From positions 1 to 11,155 of the forward strand of contig WTIG01000137.1 in NCBI GenBank assembly GCA_011522825.1: 11,155 nt of DNA. Direction: 5' to 3'. Position 1 is the first letter of the stretch. The number at the start of each line of letters is the position of its first letter. Made by a program: the position numbers and the translations under genes. Shown here in pieces: positions 4,552 through 11,155 of the stretch. Source of the stretch: Puniceicoccaceae bacterium. GTDB taxonomy: Bacteria > Verrucomicrobiota > Verrucomicrobiia > Opitutales > Coraliomargaritaceae. Under the pieces are notes generated by a model. The model saw nothing but the letters and a program-made list of their open reading frames with translations. It had not been told where the DNA came from and made no database searches.

Positions 4552-7500
4552 ATGGCAAACAGATACAGTAGACCAAAAAAACAAGGGCTTTATGATCCTC
4601 AATTTGAACACGAAAATTGCGGAATAGGACTCATTGTAGATATGAAAGGACGAAAGTCCCATAGCATCATTCAAGACGCGCTCGCTATTTGTGTGAATCT
4701 TGATCACAGAGGTGGTTGTGGTTGTGATCCCATTACGGGAGATGGCGCTGGTTTATTTATCCAATTGCCCCATACGTTCTTCAAAAAAGTATGCCCAAGT
4801 GAATGTGGTTTCGAGGTCCCTGAAGAAGGTGATTATGGTGTTGGCTTTGTTTATTTATCACAAGATGAAGCAACTCGCAAAAAAGAAGAAGATACAGTAA
4901 ATTCGATAATTGAAGAAGAAGGCATGAAGCTGTTAGGCTGGCGTGATGTCCCAGTAAGAAGCGAAATCCTTGGTAAGGCGTCTTCCGAGTGCGAACCCGT
5001 TATGCGTCAATTTTTCGTTCAGCGAAACGAATCCGTAGATCGTGGACTCGCTTTTGAAAGAAAACTATACATTGTTCGCCGTTTAAGCACCTATAAATTA
5101 CGTTATGCTGAAAATGCGGATGATTCTGACTTTTACATCAGTTCATTATCTAGCAGAACTATGACTTATAAGGGCATGCTCACAACAGGGCAATTAGAGC
5201 ATTATTTCCCTGATCTATCAGACGAGGCTATGGAATCAGCCCTAGCACTCACTCACTCAAGATTTTCTACCAATACATTTCCAAGTTGGCCTAGAGCTCA
5301 ACCTTTCCGCTACCTGTGCCACAATGGTGAAATTAACACCGTTAGAGGAAATGAAAATTGGCTCTATGCACGTCAAATGCAATTAGCTGGCGATGTCTTT
5401 GGCGAAGACTTAAAGAAAATTTTGCCAATCATTCGTGAAGACGGCTCTGATTCTCAGAAATTTGACAACTGCTTAGAATTTTTAGTGCTTTCAGGACGTA
5501 GCCTAGCACAAGCTATGATGATGATGGTCCCTGAACCATGGGAACGTCACAAAAACATGCCTGATTACAAACGTGATTTCTATGAATACCATGCTTGCTT
5601 AATGGAGCCATGGGACGGGCCAGCATCTATGGCAATTTCTGATGGTATCCAAGTCGGTGCTACATTAGACCGAAATGGATTAAGACCTTCTCGTTACTAT
5701 GTCACATCAGACGATAAAGTGATTTTGGCCTCTGAAGTCGGTGTTGTTGGTAATGTTGACCCTAAGACGGTTGTTAAAAAAGGTCGTTTAGAGCCAGGCA
5801 GAATGTTCCTAATTGATATGGAAGAAGGCCGTATCATTAATGACTCTGAGCTCAAAGAAGCCATTGCTAAAGAAGAACCTTATGGAGAATGGCTAAAAGA
5901 AAATCGCATCAATTTAAGCGATTTACCAACTGTTGCCTCAGAATACGAGGACAACTACGAGGATATTGAAGACAGACAAAAAGCCTTTGGATTCACTTTT
6001 GAAGATATTCGTTTTCTCGTTTCCCCAAGTGCGAAAACAGGAAAACAACCCTTAGGATCAATGGGAAATGATGCCCCATTAGCGGTTCTTTCTGATCAAC
6101 CACAATTAATTTACAATTATTTCAAACAACTCTTTGCTCAAGTGACCAATCCTCCGATTGATCCAATCCGTGAAGAACTTGTAACTGCCAGCATTTCTTT
6201 CTTAGGCTCAGAAGGCGACTTAACAAATCCAAATGCAAGTTCTTGCAGAATGATAAAATTGGAGTCTCCTCTAATCGATAGTGCTCAACTAGCTCAAATC
6301 AAAGCAGTGAAAGAAAGCGGTTTCCAAGTCAGTTCATTGCCAATTACATTTTCTGTATCCGACTCTGAGGCAATCAACGAAGACTCACTCACTAAAGCAC
6401 TTGATGACTTATTTGCATCCGCAGATAAAGCGATTGAAAACGGCGACAACTTATTAGTTCTTTCCGATCGTGATGTTTCTGATAACAAAGCGCCAATTCC
6501 AACATTATTGGCTGTTTCTGGACTGCATCACCACCTTATCCGTCAAGGGACTCGCACCAAGGTTTCTTTAATTGTTGAATCAGCAGAGCCCAGAGAAGTG
6601 CATCACTTTGCTCTGCTCATAGGTTACGGAGCCGATGTGATAAATCCTTATCTTGCACTTGAATCTGTTCGATATGCCATTGCTAAGGGCGACCTTGAAA
6701 TGGATGCCGATACTGCTTGCTACAATTTCCTAAAAGCAAACCTCAATGGCGTTATCAAAACCATGTCAAAAATGGGGATTTCTACCATCGCTTCTTATCG
6801 AGGTGCTCAAATTTTTGAAGCCATTGGACTCAATCAAAATTTAATTGATACTTATTTCACTAAGACAGCGTCACGTGTTGAAGGCATTGGGCTCGATGGA
6901 ATTTCTAAAGATATCAAAACACGTCACTTGAAAGCTTATGCTAAAAGAGACGATAACCGAAACGAAGCACTTGACCCAGGAGGAATCTACCAATGGCGTT
7001 CAGGTGGAGAGAAGCATTTGCTTAATCCTGTAACTATTCATAAATTACAGAAAGCAACTCGCCTTGGTGATTATGCAGTCTTTAAAGAATATTCTGAAGT
7101 CATCAACAACCAGTCTAAAGAACTCTATACGCTACGAGGGTTGATGGAATTTAAATTTGATGAATCTAAGTCCATTCCAATTGAAGAAGTCGAGCCTGCT
7201 GAAGCGATTGTAAAACGCTTTAAAACAGGGGCGATGTCTTACGGCTCTATTTCTAAAGAAGCTCATGAAACACTCGCCATTGCAATGAATCGTATTGGCG
7301 GAAAATCCAATACCGGTGAAGGAGGTGAAGAAATTGAACGTTTCACTCCGGATGAAAACGGAGATAGTCGCCGTTCTGCGATCAAGCAAGTAGCTTCCGG
7401 TCGATTTGGCGTTACCAGTTTTTACCTAGCCAACTCAGATGAGATTCAAATTAAAATCGTTCAGGGTGCAAAACCAGGCGAAGGTGGTGAATTGCCAGGG

Positions 7501-9168
7501 CATAAAGTCTTACCTCAGATTGCAAAAACACGAGGCACGACTCCAGGTGTAGGATTAATCTCCCCTCCTCCGCATCACGACATCTATTCAATTGAAGATT
7601 TGGCTGAACTTATTCATGACCTTAAAAATTCAAACCATCATGCACGTATCAACGTTAAACTCGTATCTGAAGTTGGTGTTGGTACAATTGCCGCAGGTGT
7701 GGCTAAAGCCAAGGCAGATGTGATCTTAGTATCGGGTTATGATGGAGGTACGGGTGCATCGCCACGTTCTTCAATTCAGCATGCTGGAGCTCCATGGGAA
7801 CTTGGCGTAGCTGAAACTAACCAAACATTACTTTTAAATGACCTTCGCTCCCGTGTGGTAGTTGAAACAGACGGACAATTAAAAACAGGTCGTGACGTGG
7901 CAATCGCCTGTTTATTAGGCGCAGAAGAATTTGGATTTGCCACTGCACCTCTTGTTACTCTTGGTTGCTTGATGATGCGTGTGTGTCACTTAAACACCTG
8001 TCCAGTCGGTGTTGCCACTCAGAACCCTGAATTAAGAAAGAAATTCACTGGCGGAGCCGATGCGGTTGTTCACTTCATGAATTATGTCGCTGAGGAAGTA
8101 CGAGAAATTATGGCAAAACTTGGCTACCGTTCAATAAACGAAATGGTGGGTAATGTTGACAAACTTGAGCTTCGTAATGCGATTGATCACTGGAAAGCCA
8201 AAGGACTCGACTACAGCAAGATTCTTTATCGCCCAGATGTCGGTCCAGAAGTTGGCACATACTGCCAAATGAAGCAAGATCACCTTCTCGACAAATGTCT
8301 CGATGTGACTAAAATTTTAGACTTAGCAAAACCAGCCCTTGAAGATGGAACACCCGTTGAAATTAATCTGCCTGTGATCAATACAAATCGTGTGGTTGGA
8401 ACAATGACTGGTGCGGAAGTCAGTCGCAAATATGGTTTAGATGCTTTGCCAGAAGATACGATTAAGATCAACCTTACTGGATCTGCAGGTCAAAGCTTGG
8501 GAGCTTTCTGTCCTAAAGGCATGACTTTTACAGTAGTTGGCGACACCAATGACTATTTAGGAAAGGGACTTTCAGGCGGCAAAATCATTGTTCGCCCTGA
8601 TGACGAATCGCCTTTTGTCGCTCACGAGAATATCATCACGGGGAACGTGTGTTTCTACGGAGCCACTAGTGGTGAGGCCTTCATTGCTGGTATGGCAGGT
8701 GAACGTTTCTGTGTTAGAAATTCTGGAGTCGAAGCAGTTATTGAAGGCATTGGCGACCACGGATTAGAATACATGACGGGTGGTCTAGTCATCAATCTAG
8801 GGACCACAGGCAGAAATGTTGCCGCTGGTATGTCTGGAGGTGTTGCTTATTTCTACGATGAAAAAGACGAGTTAGTTCGCCATTCGCTCAATCCGGCTAT
8901 GGTCAATGTCTATCAACTAATTGAATGTAGAGACTCTGAAATCAATTCCGTAAAAGCACGAATTGAAAAACACGTTGCGCTGACTGGCTCAAAGCGTGGA
9001 CAGTCTATACTGGATAATTGGGAATCCGCTTCAGCTAAGTTCCTAAAGATTATGCCTCAAGATTATGAGCGAGTCTTAGAAGCACAAGAACGTGCTAAGG
9101 AACGAGGGCTAGAAGGCGATGATGCGATTCTCGCAGCCTTTGAAGAAAACGTTAAAGCAGGTCACTAA
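4552..9168 (+). CDS. gltB: glutamate synthase (NADPH), large (alpha) subunit
   Basis: GOGAT alpha subunit, which takes the amide of glutamine and forms glutamate from 2-oxoglutarate with electrons from GltD. At 1538 residues it has the full family length. A 22-residue propeptide precedes Cys23 (ENCGIG), the N-terminal nucleophile of the class II amidotransferase domain (about 23-425). That domain also shows [12 protein letters not shown] near 235-246, HNGEINT (257-263) and [10 protein letters not shown] (373-382). The central domain (about 470-800) has [10 protein letters not shown] near 500 and [17 protein letters not shown] from 684. The FMN synthase domain (about 825-1200) has MSYGS (895-899), a [10 protein letters not shown] loop (976-985), and 3Fe-4S cysteines Cys1139, Cys1145 and Cys1150 in the expected C-x5-C-x4-C spacing. 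The C-terminal Gly-rich beta-helix covers about 1290-1490. No key residue appears missing. It lies 23 nt before gltD. Confidence 0.98.
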   Translation: MANRYSRPKKQGLYDPQFEHENCGIGLIVDMKGRKSHSIIQDALAICVNLDHRGGCGCDPITGDGAGLFIQLPHTFFKKVCPSECGFEVPEEGDYGVGFVYLSQDEATRKKEEDTVNSIIEEEGMKLLGWRDVPVRSEILGKASSECEPVMRQFFVQRNESVDRGLAFERKLYIVRRLSTYKLRYAENADDSDFYISSLSSRTMTYKGMLTTGQLEHYFPDLSDEAMESALALTHSRFSTNTFPSWPRAQPFRYLCHNGEINTVRGNENWLYARQMQLAGDVFGEDLKKILPIIREDGSDSQKFDNCLEFLVLSGRSLAQAMMMMVPEPWERHKNMPDYKRDFYEYHACLMEPWDGPASMAISDGIQVGATLDRNGLRPSRYYVTSDDKVILASEVGVVGNVDPKTVVKKGRLEPGRMFLIDMEEGRIINDSELKEAIAKEEPYGEWLKENRINLSDLPTVASEYEDNYEDIEDRQKAFGFTFEDIRFLVSPSAKTGKQPLGSMGNDAPLAVLSDQPQLIYNYFKQLFAQVTNPPIDPIREELVTASISFLGSEGDLTNPNASSCRMIKLESPLIDSAQLAQIKAVKESGFQVSSLPITFSVSDSEAINEDSLTKALDDLFASADKAIENGDNLLVLSDRDVSDNKAPIPTLLAVSGLHHHLIRQGTRTKVSLIVESAEPREVHHFALLIGYGADVINPYLALESVRYAIAKGDLEMDADTACYNFLKANLNGVIKTMSKMGISTIASYRGAQIFEAIGLNQNLIDTYFTKTASRVEGIGLDGISKDIKTRHLKAYAKRDDNRNEALDPGGIYQWRSGGEKHLLNPVTIHKLQKATRLGDYAVFKEYSEVINNQSKELYTLRGLMEFKFDESKSIPIEEVEPAEAIVKRFKTGAMSYGSISKEAHETLAIAMNRIGGKSNTGEGGEEIERFTPDENGDSRRSAIKQVASGRFGVTSFYLANSDEIQIKIVQGAKPGEGGELPGHKVLPQIAKTRGTTPGVGLISPPPHHDIYSIEDLAELIHDLKNSNHHARINVKLVSEVGVGTIAAGVAKAKADVILVSGYDGGTGASPRSSIQHAGAPWELGVAETNQTLLLNDLRSRVVVETDGQLKTGRDVAIACLLGAEEFGFATAPLVTLGCLMMRVCHLNTCPVGVATQNPELRKKFTGGADAVVHFMNYVAEEVREIMAKLGYRSINEMVGNVDKLELRNAIDHWKAKGLDYSKILYRPDVGPEVGTYCQMKQDHLLDKCLDVTKILDLAKPALEDGTPVEINLPVINTNRVVGTMTGAEVSRKYGLDALPEDTIKINLTGSAGQSLGAFCPKGMTFTVVGDTNDYLGKGLSGGKIIVRPDDESPFVAHENIITGNVCFYGATSGEAFIAGMAGERFCVRNSGVEAVIEGIGDHGLEYMTGGLVINLGTTGRNVAAGMSGGVAYFYDEKDELVRHSLNPAMVNVYQLIECRDSEINSVKARIEKHVALTGSKRGQSILDNWESASAKFLKIMPQDYERVLEAQERAKERGLEGDDAILAAFEENVKAGH

Positions 9169-9178
9169 AATTTTTAAT

Positions 9179-9184
9179 AGGAGA
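9179..9184 (+). promoter_or_regulatory. strong Shine-Dalgarno sequence of gltD
   Basis: AGGAGA lies 7 nt before the gltD ATG at 9192, within the 23-nt gltB-gltD gap. It is the best ribosome binding site in the window. Confidence 0.8.
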
Positions 9185-9191
9185 TAATATT

Positions 9192-10679
9192 ATGGGAAAA
9201 CCAACTGGATTTTTAGAAGTCAACCGCAAGACCATTCCAAATCGCACACCGAAAGAGCGACTAAAAGATTGGAATGAAATTCATAAGCATTTTGAAATCG
9301 AAAAGATTCAAGAACAAGGCTCACGTTGTATGGACTGCGGAACTCCTTATTGCCACACAGGTATGACCTTGAGCAATATGGCGAGTGGATGCCCGATTAA
9401 TAATTTAATCCCTGAATTTAATGACCTGGTTTACAAAGGGCGATGGGAAGAGGCTTACCTAAGACTCAGTAAAACAAACAATTTCCCTGAGTTTACAGGA
9501 CGAGTCTGCCCTGCTCCTTGCGAAGGCTCTTGCGTACTTGGAATTATTGAGCCGCCAGTAACTATTAAAAATATCGAATGCTCAATTATTGATAAGGCTT
9601 GGGAGTCTGGATGGGTTACTCCAAATATTCCTCAGAATCGCACAGGGAAAAAGGTAGTCGTTGTCGGATCAGGCCCAGCTGGACTTGCTGCAGCAGATCA
9701 ACTCAACAAGGCTGGTCACCTCGTAACTGTTTACGAACGTGCTGACCGTCCAGGTGGACTTCTTATGTACGGTATCCCTAATATGAAATTAGAAAAAGAT
9801 ACTGTAATGCGTCGTATTCACTTAATGGAAGCTGAAGGCGTCACCTTCAAATGCAGTGTAGAAATCGGCAAAGATATTTCCTCGAAAGAACTCCTCAACG
9901 ATTTTGATTCTGTAATTTTATGTTGTGGAGCAACTAAACCAAGAGACCTACCAATCGAAGGTAGAGAGCTTAAGAACATTCGCTATGCAATGGAATTCTT
10001 AGGACCAAACACAAAAGAAATTTGGGATATCAAGGAAGGTAAAGCGGAACAATTTTCTGAATTAGCCAAAGGCAAACACGTTGTCATCATTGGTGGAGGA
10101 GATACAGGTACTGACTGCGTAGGGACCTCGCTTCGACATGGCTGTGAGCATGTAACTCAATTGGAAATTATGCCTAAGCCTCCTGAAGAAAGAGCGGCTA
10201 ACAATCCATGGCCAGAATGGCCAAAAGTCTATAAAATGGACTATGGACAAGAAGAAGCTGCTGCTGTTCAAGGCGAAGATCCAAGACAATACCTTGTCAG
10301 TGCGAGTAAATTTGAAGGCGATGAAAACGGCAATGTAACAGCGGTTCATGTACACAACATTGAATGGGTTAGCGAAAACGGACGATTCATGCCTAAGAAA
10401 GTTGAAGGTAGTGAGCGTGTACTTAAGGCTGATTTAGTTCTATTAGCTATGGGATTCCTTGGACCAGAGAACACGATAGTTGAAGAACTTGGATTAGACC
10501 AAGACCCACGCTCAAATATCAAAGCCGAATACGGAGATTTTAAAACTTCAGTGGATAAAGTATTTGCTGCAGGTGATGTTCGTAGAGGACAATCCTTAAT
10601 CGTTTGGGCGATTAATGAAGGTAGAGCAGTAGCACGTGAATGTGATCGTTTCCTAATGGGAACCACTCGCCTTCCATAG
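9192..10679 (+). CDS. gltD: glutamate synthase (NADPH), small (beta) subunit
   Basis: This FAD-dependent subunit oxidises NADPH and passes electrons through Fe-S clusters to GltB. The 495 residues are typical (E. coli about 470). The N-terminal adrenodoxin-like region carries the cysteines for two 4Fe-4S clusters: Cys46, Cys49, Cys54 and Cys67 ([15 protein letters not shown]), and Cys106, Cys110 and Cys114 (CPAPCEGSC). The FAD-binding Rossmann motif GSGPAG is at 159-164, with Glu182 at the end of the next strand. The NADPH-binding motif GGGDTG is at 301-306. The C-terminal FAD contact [16 protein letters not shown] is at 459-474. Similar domains occur in dihydropyrimidine dehydrogenase and in stand-alone GltD homologues, but adjacency to gltB fixes the role here. 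It ends 16 nt from a convergent gene, with no terminator hairpin visible between them. Confidence 0.98.
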   Translation: MGKPTGFLEVNRKTIPNRTPKERLKDWNEIHKHFEIEKIQEQGSRCMDCGTPYCHTGMTLSNMASGCPINNLIPEFNDLVYKGRWEEAYLRLSKTNNFPEFTGRVCPAPCEGSCVLGIIEPPVTIKNIECSIIDKAWESGWVTPNIPQNRTGKKVVVVGSGPAGLAAADQLNKAGHLVTVYERADRPGGLLMYGIPNMKLEKDTVMRRIHLMEAEGVTFKCSVEIGKDISSKELLNDFDSVILCCGATKPRDLPIEGRELKNIRYAMEFLGPNTKEIWDIKEGKAEQFSELAKGKHVVIIGGGDTGTDCVGTSLRHGCEHVTQLEIMPKPPEERAANNPWPEWPKVYKMDYGQEEAAAVQGEDPRQYLVSASKFEGDENGNVTAVHVHNIEWVSENGRFMPKKVEGSERVLKADLVLLAMGFLGPENTIVEELGLDQDPRSNIKAEYGDFKTSVDKVFAAGDVRRGQSLIVWAINEGRAVARECDRFLMGTTRLP

Positions 10680-10695
10680 GGTTAGAGAATCGCAG

Positions 10696-11155
10696 TTATT
10701 CAACTGACTTAAGGGCGGTAAGAAAATTGATTGCTTCAATTTCAATGAAGTCGCCTATTCCTTGTCGCTGTACTAGTAAGCTAATCTTAGCCTTGTCAGC
10801 TTGCTCTGGAGCAATCAACGGAATCTCTAGTTGCAGATAGTCATTGGATTGGCCATTCGGAAGTTGGATCAATCTAAGCGATTCAAATTTTACTCCATCT
10901 TGGCTTACCCAATCCACTCGTAATTGGACACGACAATCAGGGCTGATTTTTGATTTAATCTTTGCCGTCAAGATATAGTCTCTGTGCGGAGCCAAAAGCG
11001 CTAAGGTATAAAGCTGAAACATATCTGCGTTTGTGATCCGAAGTCCTTTTGTGGTCGCTCCATCGAATGAAACGGGCTCTATTGCAAAAGCTTCCGCTGG
11101 TCGAAAGTCAATCTGCCAATATTTCATCTTTGGAATTTTTGGCCCAAGAAAATCC
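10696..11155 (-). CDS. C-terminal part of an unknown protein with a carbohydrate-binding-like beta-sandwich domain; N-terminus outside window
   Basis: The minus-strand frame ends in TAA (10698-10696) and stays open to the right edge. An ATG at 11127-11125 could give a 143-residue protein, but it has no Shine-Dalgarno sequence. The nine codons before it (DFLGPKIPK) read like the start of the same domain, since CBM4/9-type modules often begin with an N-G-D-F-like turn and then a Trp strand, here KYWQIDF. Alternating strands follow: KGLRITN, DYILTAKIKSK, CRVQLRVDWVS, DYLQLEIPLI and KISLLVQRQG, ending in DFIEIEAINF. This suggests a jelly-roll of about 145 residues closing a larger, perhaps secreted or glycan-active protein. 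I cannot name the family. It is convergent with gltD and unlikely to be functionally linked to it. Confidence 0.62.
   Translation of the reverse strand, partial: DFLGPKIPKMKYWQIDFRPAEAFAIEPVSFDGATTKGLRITNADMFQLYTLALLAPHRDYILTAKIKSKISPDCRVQLRVDWVSQDGVKFESLRLIQLPNGQSNDYLQLEIPLIAPEQADKAKISLLVQRQGIGDFIEIEAINFLTALKSVE

Noticed and set aside
10062..10666. Minus-strand open frames inside gltD
   Set aside because: They are antisense to conserved Rossmann and FAD-binding segments of GltD and lack start signals or recognisable protein features.
10680..10695. Bidirectional terminator between gltD and the convergent gene
   Set aside because: The 16-nt gap and its flanks show no stem-loop with a T tract in either direction.
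1..11155. CRISPR array, insertion sequence, integron or other mobile system
   Set aside because: No regularly spaced repeats, transposase, recombinase or terminal inverted repeats were seen on either strand.

Overview
The window looks like chromosomal DNA from a free-living Gram-negative bacterium with an AT-rich genome (roughly 40% GC by eye). A lipobox lipoprotein with Ser at +2, a bacterial NADPH-type GltBD pair, and Asp23/AmaP-type proteins next to accBC would suit the Planctomycetes-Verrucomicrobia-Lentisphaerae group, Lentisphaera-like in particular. That placement is inference from protein flavour, not from a marker gene. No rRNA, tRNA, CRISPR array, insertion sequence or phage gene was seen. 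Every gene appears intact except the two cut by the window edges.

Left part (1-4027): a partial ketoacyl-ACP synthase III (FabH-like) gene on the minus strand diverges, across a 150-bp AT-rich gap, from a plus-strand cluster. The cluster holds accB (biotin carrier protein), accC (biotin carboxylase), an Asp23/Gls24-family protein, a one-pass membrane protein with an Asp23-like soluble domain (AmaP-like), and a small lipoprotein. Spacings of 9, 25, 62 and 15 nt suggest one operon. The theme is malonyl-CoA and fatty-acid supply, or LPS-type acyl chemistry for the KAS III, together with envelope maintenance. accA and accD are not in the window.

Middle (4000-4421): a glutaredoxin-fold gene with a CGWS active site has its own candidate promoter and ends in a clear intrinsic terminator.

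Right part (4429-10679): gltB and gltD encode the two subunits of NADPH glutamate synthase (GOGAT), which converts glutamine plus 2-oxoglutarate to two glutamates. A candidate sigma70-type promoter and a perfect 12-bp direct repeat lie upstream of gltB. gltD follows after 23 nt with a strong Shine-Dalgarno sequence.

Right edge (10696-11155): a convergent minus-strand gene, open to the window edge, ends in what looks like a beta-sandwich, carbohydrate-binding-like domain. It is probably the C-terminus of a larger protein.

Most of the window is well-known housekeeping metabolism. The parts most worth a second look are the Asp23/AmaP-like/lipoprotein trio in the accBC operon, the CXXS glutaredoxin with a Cys after the presumed cis-Pro, and the repeats upstream of gltB. 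Most starts here lack a Shine-Dalgarno sequence, which may say something about translation in this lineage.
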